DNA of 64,000 nucleotides from Chaetoceros tenuissimus (GCA_021927905.1 BLLK01000038.1:2294001-2358000), one strand, 5' to 3'; counted from the first letter of the stretch, positions 19,654-31,582 are shown. Numbers and translations: made by a program. Notes: generated by a model from the letters alone, not told the origin.

Positions 19654-20110
19654 AGTTCGCGAATCTTGAAATAATGAGAGCAGTGTTCTTATTCTCTGAT
19701 TACATATTTTGAAATTTTTGAAGATGCTTCTTTTTCGTCGATGAAAGGGTTCGCTCCTAGCCTTCCCATCCCGTTAAAAGGCCTTGTATTCGTAACAAAT
19801 CTTAATTTTTCAAGTGACCAATAGCACTCAGAATTAAAATTTGAATGAAATGAAACTGTAATTGATGTAAATAGAAGCATTATATAAATATTGAACCTTG
19901 CTATAATTCTTGCCAACTCAATAAATAATTCCAATGACATTGAGGAGGAATGTCAAGAGCTAACCTAGCTAACTGCCTGAGAACCATTCAATTCATAACG
20001 CGAATTCATTTTCAAAGAATGAATGTGAATTGAGTAATCTCTACAAAGTAACTCCAGTGTTGATCAAACTCTTGGAACTTATATGAAAGAAACAAGCAGA
20101 AATAGATACC
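19654..20110. other. Intergenic spacer
   Basis: This AT-rich spacer separates the ShK/LRR remnant and the Trm10-like gene. An 83-codon minus-strand frame (19689-19940) shows no recognisable sequence and I do not call it. Confidence 0.5.
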
Positions 20111-21052
20111 ATGACCGACGACGTAGTTGACTCTATCGCTGACAATATCGAAGCTTTGACAATAAACGAAGAAAGCAGAGAACAGTCATGTGAATTAGTG
20201 CTAGACGAAATTTCAAAGGGACCAATCATAATATGTGATGCATGGTATGGATTTCCTACACAAGCAAGGCCTAGATTGGAAAGGATACGAGCTGTGGCGA
20301 AACAAATATATAATTTCGTCATATGGAAGCATTTAATTTTGCAAGAAAAGAAGATTCCAATGAAAGCGTGTTCCATGGCAATTGTAATTGGAGAGAAAGA
20401 CGATATCATAGCTGTTCAAGAACGTGTTGAAGAATGGTTGGAAAAGAGCAATGAGCTAAAGGATGCAATTTCCTTTTCATTGAAGAATTACTGCATATTT
20501 TTACCCGGAAAGAAACTTGAAGATTTATCTATTGATTTGTCAAATTGCATACGAAGTAGAATGGTAAAAAGTCAAAACGAAGAGAGTAAAAGCATCAAAC
20601 TCCCTTCCATAGCATATTTATCACCTGATGCTGATGAAAGCATACCGGCCAGTCAGACACCACCTATGCATGTTATTGTAGGTATGCTTGTAGATCGAAA
20701 AGTCCAACCGAATCGATCAAAGTCAAGAGCGGAATCTATACAAATCAATGATGAAGAACAAACCATGTCCATTGAACCAAAGCAGTTATCATTAAATGCA
20801 TTGAATGTATCTGATTTGAGTCAGGATGAACCTCTCAATATCGATACGGTCATGGAAATGATGGAGCGATGGTGGATCAATGCAAAGTATAGAGATGGAA
20901 GTAGTGAATCAAAAAGAATACTTCATTTTCGCGATGCAGCTGCTCGATCGTTACTTACTCATAGGCAAAGGCATCCTAATCGAACAATTCACGGTGGGAC
21001 TGCCAAAGATGGAAAAGATACGACAGAAACAAATATGGGAACTAGAAAGTAA
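20111..21052 (+). CDS. Trm10-like SPOUT RNA methyltransferase
   Basis: The 313-residue protein shows the pattern of the Trm10 SPOUT family, which uses SAM to methylate N1 of purine 9 in tRNA: an N-terminal region, IAYLSPDADESIP, then VIVGMLVDRKVQPNRSKSRA, where the Asp of the VDR motif corresponds to the proposed catalytic base, then PLNIDTVMEMMERWW, which fits the motif before the C-terminal helix. It lacks the usual long basic N-terminus. The last part (RQRHPNRTIHGG and beyond) is unusual. I am fairly sure of the fold but not of the position or RNA modified. Confidence 0.65.
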   Translation: MTDDVVDSIADNIEALTINEESREQSCELVLDEISKGPIIICDAWYGFPTQARPRLERIRAVAKQIYNFVIWKHLILQEKKIPMKACSMAIVIGEKDDIIAVQERVEEWLEKSNELKDAISFSLKNYCIFLPGKKLEDLSIDLSNCIRSRMVKSQNEESKSIKLPSIAYLSPDADESIPASQTPPMHVIVGMLVDRKVQPNRSKSRAESIQINDEEQTMSIEPKQLSLNALNVSDLSQDEPLNIDTVMEMMERWWINAKYRDGSSESKRILHFRDAAARSLLTHRQRHPNRTIHGGTAKDGKDTTETNMGTRK

Positions 21053-21215
21053 AAAGGAAGGCACCAGCTTGCAGAGCTCGAAGCCTCAAGTTGTTTGGGA
21101 ATTGATGAGCTTTAGAATAGATTGCTTCCCGATTAAATGTTTTGTGCAAAGTCCAAATGAAGTATGACGAAACGAATGCAAGTGCTAGTAATGACATTTC
21201 AGAAACGTCGTACGC

Positions 21216-21609
21216 GTAGGCAAGTTACATCATCTGAAAGCAAATTATGCTAGCAACTATGAGACTATAAAATTCTACTTGGCTACACAAAAGAAAAAAG
21301 AAATAGATATCCGCATCGATAACCTGAAGGAAGCATATCTTGCTCGGGAAGAATTTGCATTGAACCTTGGTTTGAATGAAATGAAGGCAACAGAAGATCT
21401 TGCCAATAAAGAGAGCAGAACTTGTAGCAAAGTATGAGTCAAAGATTAGTCCTCTTTTTAAGGAAGCTGTAGATGAGAAGGAAGAATTGATTGAAGAAAG
21501 AAAAAAGCTTCAGGCTGAAGCATCTGATGCTTACGACAAATTAATGAAGTCTATGACAGCCAACGTAATGCTTCTTCAAAGGAACAAGAGCGCTCAGGAA
21601 ATATCATAG
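21216..21609 (+). pseudogene. Coiled-coil protein remnant
   Basis: Two overlapping frames carry a charged helical protein: NYETIKFYLATQKKKEID to NEMKATEDLANK, then after a frame shift near 21407 RAELVAKYESKISPLFKEAVDEKEELIEERKKLQ to a stop at 21609. The frame starts at a possible splice acceptor (GCGTAG, 21214-21219) and I find no convincing first exon. It is either a broken gene or a multi-exon gene with an indel. Function unknown. Confidence 0.4.
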
Positions 21610-22968
21610 ATCAAAAGAATACAATGATCAGATGCTTTGAAATTAATATGCTTAGTGAACAGATGCTTTTGAAACTCGCTGCAAAGGCTGCAAGAGATAA
21701 CATCACTAGAAGCAATAGAAGGAAGTCAAACGATAACGTCGCAAAGCATTTGATTTAAAAGAAAAAGTAAATGGCAAATAATTACAAGAACGTCGACGAA
21801 TGAATTATACATACGTGAAATAAAGTAAAAGATAGAAATTTTGATATTCTACTCTATAAAATGAAGTCAAAGATAAGCAAGAAGGCAAAGAATCAATATA
21901 GACGATGAAGTCAATAAAGTAAGAGTATAAAACATGTTCAATTCTTTCTTCTACATCTTTAAAAAGAATAGATGAAGTCTACACTAAAGAACAATGCAGA
22001 GAGAGAAAATTCTATTTAGCGTTACTATCCCCAGAGTTCTTGCCCAATGCTTCAAAGAACTTCGCCCCCCAACAGTGAAACTACAGTAGATGATGCCCTG
22101 ATGTCCGTCATGCAAATGTTCTTCGCAGTGTCTCACATAGCTCGTGCCAGCGTCTATTCCAGCTCCTCCGTATAACAAGTGTGGGACCAATCTTGATGCT
22201 TATCTCTATCAGTTTAGCCTAGGCTCCATGCCTCCTTACTAACATCTCTCAGACTTCCTACAACAAGAAATAAAGGGAGACTCACGTTGCTGCATATGTC
22301 ATCATCCGTTCGGCACTACTACACACACACACTGTTGACTATTAGCCGCCTTGAGAAGCAAGACGTTGCCCGCTAAGCACCGCGAGGAGGTTGTCAACAT
22401 TGCCTAGCAAAGGGGGGTGCCTCCTGCTTGAAATTCACTGTGATTCCCAGAATCGGAATTGGACGCAACAACGACTCAAGCTCTTTTGATGGTGAAGGCG
22501 CGCCCCAAGGCCGCCACTCCGGGGTTAAGCCGGAGCCACTTTTGGTGCTGAACAATAGCAGAAGCTAAAGACATGTACACCTGGGGAAGAGCAATGCAAT
22601 GCATCATGAGATGAAGAGCATCTGGCTGATTGTAAACGAACAACTTTGCTAGAACATGAGTTGTGTCAACACGAGGGTTGAAGCACAATCATGTCGAGAG
22701 ATCCATCACTCTCAGTTGTTACAGGTTACCAGTCCATTCAGTCTATGGTGGCTCGTCCCATAGCCTGGAGCCGTTGCACTTCCAATTCCTCTCTGGGCAG
22801 TGAATTTCAAGGCAATCATCGACGAGGTATCCGATGCAGCCGACGCAGTGCCAGGAGGGCAAGTACCAGCGGATGCAGCGTACCAGACACATACCAAGGC
22901 CCGTTTCACTCTCCATACCAGACACATATCACTCTCCGTACCAGACACATATCAGGCCCGATAGGCGT

Positions 22969-23008
22969 TACGGTAACTCTCATTTAGCTAAATGTAAATT
23001 ACCGTAAC
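22969..23008. other. Nested palindrome (hairpin)
   Basis: GTTACGGTAA (22969-22978) pairs with TTACCGTAAC (22999-23008), and between them CATTTAGCTAAATG (22981-22994) is itself a perfect 14-bp palindrome. Only the short CTCT/TAAA joints are unpaired. No gene is close. Confidence 0.7.
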
Positions 23009-23695
23009 CCCTTTGCAGCATCCTCCAGACCGTACCAGCTTTCCTACCCGTATCTTCCTCTCCGTACCAGCCGTACCAGACCCATACCCGCAAATGTGTG
23101 TGTGTGTGTAGTGAGTACAGTATTGAACGTCCGACGCAGCGGTGCAAGAACACCCAGAACTCTCGAATTACGTAGTCCATCGTCGAGAAAGAAGAAAACA
23201 AGTGGACTAAAACAGTAGGAACACCAATTCAGCCTATCTCAAACACCCTCACGTGACAGGATCAACCTCGGGAACCACCAACAATCATAGTCTATCGGCC
23301 TGCATTGAAGTCGCATCTACAATTTTCCGAACATACTTAGGACACATCATGATCTGCAAATTCCACCTTCCTTGAAGTAAGTTGAAGCACCTCCACCCAA
23401 TGACGAGCGGACCCACCCACAGAGCAAATCTATGCACGAGGCAATCTCGGATTATGCTCTCCCAGAACTCAGTAACTAGAATCAAAAACTCTCATTTCCC
23501 CTTCCCTGATACCCTCCCCAGTACCTCTGTAAGCCTTGGCACTCTCCCCAGTACCCTTTCTTGGTTGGAAACTGTCGAAGAAAGAGATGACATAAGTTAG
23601 AATTTGATGCCGATAAAAAAGATATGTCAACACGTCTCTCTGCTCTACTTACCACTGCAAGCAATGAATCCGGTTCTTCCTTGATGCCCTTTTAC

Positions 23696-24304
23696 TTAGA
23701 GAAAGTTGTCAGTTCCGAACTTTTCTCTCATGAGATCCTTTAGTGGATGGAACTCAAGTGAAGGAATGATGATGGAGTTGACGTCAAGGTCGTCTTGGTT
23801 CTCCTTATCAGCTGTATCGTCATCTTGTTGGTTCTTTGTGATGATCTTTGGTAAGTGAAACAGCTTGGGCGAATTCCTATTTGGCATGCAGATGGCAGCC
23901 TTTGCTCGTTTTGGTTCTTGAGCTTTCAATCTCACTCTCTTGAAGTAGGTAGCAGAAGCGTATCCAATCACACCACTGGGTTGAAAAGGAGCAGACGTGC
24001 CTTTGACACAACTGATCCAGTCCAACGAGATCGAAGGAGTTGCTGGTGCCTTTGCCGTGCTCGAGGTCTTGCTGAGTCTCAGGTTTTCTTGTGGTGCAGC
24101 AGCAGAGGACCCTTCTTCTTTTTGTGTGAGGCTTGGCTTATTTGTTTTTGGTTTTGTAGCTTGCAAGAGAGGAGGACATCGACCCGTCAGATGGAATGAA
24201 TAGAGGGCGATGGAAGAAAGAGAATTGGTGTTTTTGAGTTTTATTCTTCTTTCATTCAAATACATTGCGTTGTGAATTTGCAGATGTAAAAATAATGAGC
24301 TCAA
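23696..24304 (-). CDS. Hypothetical protein, uncertain
   Basis: The 202-codon frame lies in the GC-richer island. I do not recognise it. The N-terminal part is Ser/Thr/Pro/Ala-rich; the C-terminal part is more protein-like, with an acidic patch (QQDDDTADKENQDDLD) and IIIPSLEFHPLKDLMREKFG. There is no signal peptide. The antisense frames are equally open because of composition, so coding status is doubtful; a downstream start at MPNRNSPKLF is possible. Confidence 0.3.
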   Translation of the reverse strand: MSSLFLHLQIHNAMYLNERRIKLKNTNSLSSIALYSFHLTGRCPPLLQATKPKTNKPSLTQKEEGSSAAAPQENLRLSKTSSTAKAPATPSISLDWISCVKGTSAPFQPSGVIGYASATYFKRVRLKAQEPKRAKAAICMPNRNSPKLFHLPKIITKNQQDDDTADKENQDDLDVNSIIIPSLEFHPLKDLMREKFGTDNFL

Positions 24305-24628
24305 ATGAGGCTCAACATGTGTGAAAAGTTGAAAATCTAATCGGAAATATTTTCCTTCAATTCTGGTTCACGGATTGAAATTGCGCGAAGGTAATTTGAT
24401 TAAAAGTAAATAGCCTACGATAACATAAATATTCATTTCATTGAATATTATATAAATATTATTTTGAATCTGTCATTTACATCACAATACAAGAAGAAAT
24501 GGTACATACGAAATATACGAAATTCTTTGTCTCTCTTTGCTATTCTGAAAGGATATGAATGATTTTCAGTAGCCGATGATTTCCATACAGCACTTCAACT
24601 TATCGTTATCTGAATCTGATCCTGTGTC

Positions 24629-25015
24629 TTAAACGTTTTTGATGATATGCATATGCAGATTCCCTATCTTTCTATCCATATTTCTACAAGAACGAAATAG
24701 TGTAGCAGACTTAAAATCATATTCATGGTCTTCATCATGTAAATGTCTTTTGTATATTGCTTCTACCTTGGGTGTCTTGTTGAGGTAGTTTACAGAATTC
24801 CAATAGGATATCAGAATTCTAGCAGCAGCTGCCTTGAATGAGTTCTTCATCTTTTCATCCGTGGATACTCTCGTATATTGCGTACACTTTTTCATAAGAA
24901 ACGAAAGCATATTGTGCCTTTTTCATCTTCTATAGAAATTGATTTCGTGCTTGAGTAGCATATTCATGTTCTTCATCCTAATTTCTGTTGTATATTGCCT
25001 GCAATTGGATGCATA
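24629..25015 (-). pseudogene. Decayed coding repeat (EAIYxRxxDExHEY units)
   Basis: The minus-strand frame at 24629-24910 contains KVEAIYKRHLHDEDHEYDFKS. In a neighbouring frame at about 24930-25010 the related QAIYNR, a stop, then DEEHEYATQARNQF can be read. The two units match at DNA level too (CATATTCATG.TCTTCATC). This looks like the remains of a gene with repeated helical units. I do not recognise the family. Confidence 0.4.
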
Positions 25016-26338
25016 CTTCATTGCTAGATGATACGATACAGACCCATGCCTCGATACATATTCTTAGATTTCATAAGTATTTCTCCGAACTGTATGACAC
25101 TTTCTTGTAGCTACCAATTGACTCGTCGTATCCTTATCGTATCATGTCAAGCCCAAATTCAGATACATGAACATGTCTTCATCGTATTTTTTCAGCTGAA
25201 GTTGAGAACACATACTTTCAAGATATAGCGTCAAGTCAAAACATTTCAAAGCTGCTACATGATCACGTCTTTGGAAAGGTAAAGTCATCTTTTCAATCGC
25301 GAAGGTCTAGATGGACCATTTCAAAAGTATCTGCCAATGTATCTTTCTAATCTCCGCTCCATCTTTCTACTTGCTATGGATCTGCATTTCTTAACATATT
25401 TACACAAAGTCAACGATGCTTTCCAAACTTCGAATAGTCAAGACTTCTTCAAGAACATGAGCAAAAGTACACAATTTACATTTCTCGAGAGTATTAGATG
25501 AACTATGTACAACTTGATTCTCTCTTTAATATCCTGAATAGTGATCTCAGCAAAATTGTTCCTTTATCGAGATGCGTAATCATTCCATTTACAGAGTCGG
25601 AAGTATCTCGTCACATTGCTTGGGGGTAGCGTCGTACGTGTTGCTTTAGCTCGACATAGTAGCAGCGTACGTGTTGCTTTAGTGAGAAGCTGAAGCAGTT
25701 ACAGTACAAAACACATAGCGTGTTACTTGTCCTCTTTCTTCAGTGACATTATAAAGTGCATTTCTAGACGATTACAGAGATGCAATAGATATACACCAAT
25801 ATATTTGTGCGAGGATTCTTTCAAGAAGTTCTTTTCAAGAGAATTCGATGGTTCTCAACGCATGAAAAAATAACAGACAGACGAAATGGGGAGGACGTCC
25901 TACCTCAAGTTCTATGTTTTATTGGTAAAAGGTCAACGACGTAAAGCAATGGTAAAGAGCATGAGTTGTTAGAGGGATAATCCAATAGAGGTGAAATAAA
26001 AGTATATACTTTTATGCAATAGAAAGAAGTATTACGAATGTAAAGCTAGATTGTAAAATGAAATAGCCGATATAAACACGTAATTTTTTGTTTTGGAATT
26101 TCTCTAGATAGGTCATTGGTCAATGGCATCTGCCAATAAATAAATTTGAATCGAAACTTCTTCAAACTGATACGGAATGAGAAAAGAAATGACCAGCTCT
26201 AAAAGCAATCTTTTTATATTTTTAAATTGAAAAGTTTTAGATTTCCTCATTAACTACGCCTTTAGGCTAGACCATGTCTTTTTCTTGTTTGGTTGAAATA
26301 AATGGATGATTTCAGTTCAACCTTCAGCAGCAATTTAT
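25016..26338. other. Gene-poor spacer
   Basis: I see no gene in this AT-rich stretch. A 17-bp direct repeat CGTACGTGTTGCTTTAG occurs at 25633-25649 and 25666-25682. A 66-codon plus frame at 25028 lacks features. Confidence 0.5.
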
Positions 26339-27229
26339 CTACAATTCTCCCATCATTTTAAGAACGTACTTCTGGATGATTTCTCTCTCCTCCATGTTAG
26401 TGTATGGGTTTTCATGTAAGTATCGCGACGGAGTGATGCCAATACTATTCCTAACTTTGAATGCCTTCGGACCTCCCTTGTCCATCATAATATCTAGAAT
26501 CATATCCAAAGTAGGTTCGAAAGAAGAACATATTCTATGCAACGCGAATTGTTCTTCGCCATTGATATCTTTCAGCCAAGTATTGACTTCATTGATTCCA
26601 AAGATTCTTTCAAATGAGGCTCTTTGCAATGGATTGTTGGTATATCCAATAATTCCATTTCGATTTAATTCTGTATTCTGCGGGATACTCAAGATTGTGA
26701 GGCGTAAGTTTCCTTCGAATGCACTTCTTCCAATGTATCTGCATCTTGGTGGAATAAAGACACTGACAAGATTGCATTGTTCGAATGCATCATCTCCAAT
26801 ATATTCTAAAGTTGGTGGTAATTTGATGTTTTTTAGACACATACAAAAAGTAAAAGCATGATTTTCAATCCGAATAACGCTATCAAGTAATCTGATGGAG
26901 ACTAGATGCACGCAAAGACCAAAAGCATATTTTTCAATGCTAGTTACGGTTTTTGCAAAGATAACTCTTCCAATGTTTTTGCACTTGTAAAAAGTAAACT
27001 CGGGAATCTCAGTAACTCCATCAACAATAATTACCTGCTGCCAAGTCTGTCGCTCTCTAACATATCTCTTACATTCTTCAGATACAGGTATTGATTGCCA
27101 AGTTTCTTCATCATCGGGAACACCACAGAAACATGAACGATTCCATTCTTCACTCAATACCTTATTGTAGAGTGGCTTGGATCCATCGTAGAAAAGAGTG
27201 AGGAGACCATCAACCGTAGAAACCCTCAT
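26339..27229 (-). CDS. BspA-like LRR_5 protein A
   Basis: The frame is open from 27274, but I chose the ATG at 27229 because the paralogues all begin MRVxTVDxLLTLFYDGS; this gives 296 residues. LRR_5 (BspA-type) repeats occupy about residues 80-200 with the characteristic spacing (VTEIPEFTFYKCKNIGRVIF, LEYIGDDAFEQCNLVSVFIP, CRYIGRSAFEGNLRLTIL). The C-terminal domain FALHRICSSFEPTLDMILD to GITPSRYLHENPY is shared with B and C. There is no signal peptide, so it is probably cytoplasmic. Such proteins are thought to bind other proteins; the role here is unknown. It is the only intact copy of A; a truncated copy lies at 32552-32989. Confidence 0.85.
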   Translation of the reverse strand: MRVSTVDGLLTLFYDGSKPLYNKVLSEEWNRSCFCGVPDDEETWQSIPVSEECKRYVRERQTWQQVIIVDGVTEIPEFTFYKCKNIGRVIFAKTVTSIEKYAFGLCVHLVSIRLLDSVIRIENHAFTFCMCLKNIKLPPTLEYIGDDAFEQCNLVSVFIPPRCRYIGRSAFEGNLRLTILSIPQNTELNRNGIIGYTNNPLQRASFERIFGINEVNTWLKDINGEEQFALHRICSSFEPTLDMILDIMMDKGGPKAFKVRNSIGITPSRYLHENPYTNMEEREIIQKYVLKMMGEL

Positions 27230-27249
27230 ATCACCCCAATTCTTCAATT

Positions 27250-27600
27250 TATGCCTGAATGAGTAGCAGTACAAAAATGAAATGTCGACCTTTAGCAGAA
27301 TTTGACTGAATACAATGGCTTCACGATTTGCATCACGATTTGCATCACGATTTGTCTAAACGATGGAAAATGACTATTCTGTCAAGTCACATCAAAAAAC
27401 CTGAAGGAGAATCATTCTTTAGTATTGCTATGAATAGTTGTACTATAATGTATGAACAAGTGATAGCATAACTTGGTTGTTGGAAGATGATTAATAACTC
27501 CTACACGAAAAAATAATCAGAAAAGCTTCTCCAAAAAGGAATGTTTTAGTCCCATCTCGAGGAGTCAAGTACCACGACTCCCTCATCAATGTCGAAAAAT
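27250..27600 (-). promoter_or_regulatory. Upstream region shared by the LRR_5 genes
   Basis: About 330 bp upstream of gene A match the region upstream of B (29190-29506 and 34965-35280). Shared words include TTTGACTGAATACAATGGC followed by CACGATTTGCAT repeats, TATAATGTATGAACAAG, ATAGCATAACTTGGTTGTTG and the CTCGAGGAGTCAAGTACC stretch. The array grew as gene plus promoter units. The 12-bp GCATCACGATTT unit varies in number (one in B, two in A, three in the A copy). Confidence 0.65.
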
Positions 27601-28290
27601 ATGAGCCGTTGAGAATTCTCCTTCTCCAATTCGATCACTACAGTATCTTTCGAGATGAATACATTCATTCTCTTCAACAAAACTATTCATGAATAGATTC
27701 CTTCCCGAATATGTATTATGCCTGATTCTTTAGAAGCAGCAAGTGAGAGCTACGTAATTTTTTGCCAAGTCGAAATCAAGTATAGAAGCTAATGGCGGGC
27801 TAGCAACTAATCTTTAGGGAACTCTTATTATTGGCCGACAAGATGCTGACGACAAGAAAGTAGATCAGCGGAAAGAATGCTAGCAACTATGAGACATGAC
27901 TATATAGGAGTAAAAAGAAGCAGACTCACCTGTATTACTTTTTTGAAATGAATGTGGCTGAAGAAGTTGAGATAGAAAGGAAAGTGACACTTGTTGGCAA
28001 AATATTAGTCAGTCAAAGAACACTATATCCGTAATGGAACTACAAATGAGATAGGGAATATTACTAAACGCATCATAAGATGCGTTGAACGCAATAAATC
28101 ATAACAGCTAAGCTACGAGTAGATGCAAAGGAGTACAATTGATAGTAATATTACAGGTCTAATAGTTCAATGGATGAGATGGTATGAAATGATGGAAGAG
28201 TAAATAAAATCTTTTTCAATTATATAATGATCAAGTCAATATTAATTCTAAAATCAAAATAAGAATACTTTGCTTTATCCCACCATCCGA

Positions 28291-29163
28291 TTACAATTCT
28301 CTCATCATTTGCAAAATGTATTTCTCCAGAATTTCCTTTTCAGTCACCTTAACGTACGGATTGTCATGCAAGTATCGCGAAGGAGTGATGCCAATACTAT
28401 TCTTGACTTTGAATGCCATTGGTCCACCTTTGTCTTTCATAATATCTAGAATCATATCCAAAGTCGGTTCGAAGGAGGAACATACTCTATGCAAAGCGAA
28501 TTTCTCGTCGTTGTTGATATTCTTGATCCAGGCAGGAATTACCACATCAATATTATCCGGATATCTGAAAGGAGATTTTTCATATAACTTTGTAGCATTG
28601 ACAGTCGTAAATCCTAGCTCTGTATCTTGTGGAACATTTAAAATTGTCAAGTTTGGATTATTAGAAAATGCTAATTTGTCAATCTTGCTGCATCTTGGAG
28701 GAATGAACACACTTGAAAGGTTGCAATCCATAAAGGAACAACCTCCAATGTATTCTAATCTGAGAGACAATTTGATAAAGATGAGATCGCTGCAGAGACA
28801 GAAAGCAAACGTTTCAACCCTTTTCACGGTATCGGCGAAAATGACTCTCTTGATGTTGGAACAATGGTAGAAAGTATGGTCAGGAATTTCAGTAACACCC
28901 TCAACAACAATTACCTGCTGCCAACTGAGTCTCTCTCTCCGGTAGTTTTTGCATTCGGTTGATAGATTCCACGACTCCCAACTCTTTGTCCAAATTTTTC
29001 TCCAATTCTCTGTCAAATTTTTGTCGTAACGATGAATAATTAGATATTGATCGTATGCATGTTCGTATGCATTACTCCATTCATCATTTAGTTCATCATT
29101 GTAAAGTTCCTTCGAACCGTCATAGAAGAGAGTTACGAGACTATCAACAGTAGCAACCCTCAT
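28291..29163 (-). CDS. BspA-like LRR_5 protein B, copy 1
   Basis: The protein has 290 residues starting MRVATVDSLVTLFYDGS. The LRR_5 units are visible as VTEIPDHTFYHCSNIKRVIF, RVETFAFCLCSDLIFIKL and YIGGCSFMDCNLSSVFIPP, with the shared C-terminal domain (FALHRVCSSFEPTLDMILD, GITPSRYLHDNPY). It differs from A by an insert after the first 40 residues (EHAYDQYLIIHRYDKNLTE). It is intracellular by lack of a signal peptide, and its function is unknown. The gene is repeated at 34063-34935 with one amino-acid change. Confidence 0.85.
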   Translation of the reverse strand: MRVATVDSLVTLFYDGSKELYNDELNDEWSNAYEHAYDQYLIIHRYDKNLTENWRKIWTKSWESWNLSTECKNYRRERLSWQQVIVVEGVTEIPDHTFYHCSNIKRVIFADTVKRVETFAFCLCSDLIFIKLSLRLEYIGGCSFMDCNLSSVFIPPRCSKIDKLAFSNNPNLTILNVPQDTELGFTTVNATKLYEKSPFRYPDNIDVVIPAWIKNINNDEKFALHRVCSSFEPTLDMILDIMKDKGGPMAFKVKNSIGITPSRYLHDNPYVKVTEKEILEKYILQMMREL

Positions 29164-31582
29164 AAGTGAAACAAGCTATTCAATTTATGTACTCAGCAGA
29201 AATGTGAAAATCGACCTTTGACAGAATTTGACTGAATACAATGGCTTCACGATTTGCATCACGATTTGTCCAAACGATGGAAATCGACTATTCTGTCGAG
29301 CAACATCAAACCTGCAGCTAAATCATTCTTTGCAATTCAGTTGTGCTATAATGTATGAACAAGGAATAGCATAACTTGGTTGTTGGAAGATGAATAACTC
29401 ATAACAATCGAGAACAGCTTCTTCAAAAGTTGTGCAAAAAGGAATGTTTTAGTCCCATCTCGAGGAGTCAAGTACCACGACTCCCTCATCAATGTCGAAA
29501 AATATGCAGTGCATGAAAGATGCGCAATAGCGCGAAAGCATTATACGTTAATCCAGACATATCATTATTTCCGTAATCGTAAGTAAAACCATTTTCTCCA
29601 GGAATGAGTGCGTTTGCACCTTCACATCGACTGCTTTCATCAAAACTAGTTTTTGCTTGAAAACATATCTTTGTCCAGAAATGTCCTCGTACATATTCAT
29701 ACCATGTCTCGTAGAGACCAGGCTTGCACCGCTTCACATACTTCATTGTGCCTTTTCTGCCTCAAACCTCCATCAACAACTCTCCTGCGAGCGCCATACT
29801 ATTCTCCTTGGGAATATATGCAAATCTCACCGCAGCAGCATGTTGCTTCCCACCTTACCAACCTGGAATATTCATTCCATTACCAACCATACCTGCCGGT
29901 GCCCACCGCCTTAGCTTAGTGCGGCAACAACCTAACCTTTCACTTCTCCGTCTACATGACGTTGAATTGTTTCTTCTTATGACAGTTTTTTTCGAATACT
30001 ACACCCTCTCCGGGTCTTCCAAAAACATTTTCTTTTCACCTTACTTGCTGATGGTTCTAGTGGATACAGGCAAGTACCTCACACAGTCCTTCCAATCATG
30101 CGGCAGTCAACTTGTTTGCTTTCGACATGCACTCTATCTGCCCAAAACGATTTTATTTCTACTGCCTATGACAGAAAATTATATAATTTGCACTAGTACG
30201 TACACAGTCCATCGTCATCTCCGGGTCTTCTTTCTCATACCTTGGGAATACGTACATCGTGTTCCTCTCTTCCGTTCATGATGCATTCCTCTATTTTGCT
30301 ACTTACTCTTACGTACAACAATATTTTACGTAACAAAAATACAACTTTTTCTTATCATCGCCTTACAAAAAGCACCACGCACCACTATCTCATAGCAATG
30401 TGCCTCTTTCCTACATGCAAATATCTTTTTATATCAATAAATGTGCCAATCAAAGCATCCTGAATCCACTAGCACTAGAAACGACTCAAATATCTTCAAC
30501 ATGAAATGAACAGCTAAATTGCTTTTTCATCCAAAGATGCCTGCTCACCGTAACGCCCCTTGAAACAATTTCTCCAACTCCTCTGTCATCAATGCAAAGA
30601 AAAAAAATACAACGCCCCTACTACACTTCATACTGCTGACAATACTGTACCATATCCTCTGAACCAAATTGACACCGCTATAAAAAGAAGGGAGTAACAT
30701 AACACAGTGAAAATGGGACAGTTCCATAATCCTGACCGTCACAAAAGCACATACATGGGGGATCTTATCTCCTATGGTGGTTCATATTAATGGCAATATC
30801 ACCGAACAACACAGGATGCTTCATCCACATATATAGTGTCAGAAGACAAGACTTACTATCATATCTTTTTGACGAGAAAAGCAATCTTTCATGATTTCGT
30901 CTACCAGCTTCTATAAACTGAATTTCCGGAAACTACAGTGTTCTATGGTTGAACACAAGCGTTCCTCATCAGAGTGGTAAAACCAACAGCAAGCGATACT
31001 TAAATCCATCCAAATTTGCATTTAAACCATCGTAACCACATTCAACTCATTCGTGAAATATGTTCCTTGGACATGACCCTGCACGTAACATAGACTCCAC
31101 ACACGACCTTGATAGACTACTTCCGAAAATAAATCGATATGGACAAAGCTATGATTCGATTAAATGAAAACCTAGGCATACAATTGATCACAAAGTGACA
31201 AAAAGTGGTGCAGTATCTCTTTCTCCACAAATAAACAAATCTCTATCTAAAAACACAATGAATATATATCCCAGAATGTAACATCTGTGGCAAAGACAAA
31301 TACCCCCCTTAATAACTCTTTCGTACACATTAATTTCTCTGCCTTTATCCAAGTACGACCCTCACATCATGGACGAACCAGATAATGACTACTCGCAATT
31401 ACGAGGATAAATATTTCATAAGAGGCCCTTTTAGTTAGCCCTCTCATATTATAATTATACTTGTCAAATCAATTCCTATAAAATGTCCAAATCTACATCT
31501 TGCGTAATAATCTAGGCGTAAACCAAAATTCCCACGATCTGAAGGGGATTTGATCACAACTTTCAGCTACAATATCTAAACC

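Larger units (their letters stand above)
21984..24310. other. GC-richer gene-poor island
   Basis: By eye this stretch is clearly richer in G and C than its AT-rich neighbours, most strongly at 22,200-23,200. Short open frames on both strands (for example minus 22476-22688) give no recognisable protein. It holds a three-fold short direct repeat ACCAGACACATA (near 22883, 22917, 22942), a CA/TG microsatellite and the palindrome at 22969-23008. The base composition suggests inserted or foreign sequence or a decayed element, but I see no terminal repeats. Confidence 0.5.
26826..29506. repeat. Segmental duplication, copy 1 (A part, A-B spacer, B)
   Basis: This segment recurs at 32586-35278. I found only a handful of differences: one additional 12-bp GCATCACGATTT unit in copy 2, a C/A change at about 28071/33841, and a G/A change in B that turns Val into Ile. 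The left edge is in gene A and the right edge is in the sequence upstream of B. Both edges abut unrelated DNA. Confidence 0.93.

Noticed and set aside
27312-27360. Possible CRISPR-like array of 12-bp repeats
   Set aside because: Units are directly adjacent without spacers, in a eukaryotic promoter.
28316-28870. 184-codon plus-strand ORF (repeated at 34088-34642)
   Set aside because: It is antisense to the LRR_5 gene B in both copies and therefore duplicated with it; no features of its own.
29653-30281. Overlapping plus-strand ORFs at the left of the G-poor insert
   Set aside because: Several frames are open at once because the strand is poor in G; the protein shows no domain or conserved repeat.
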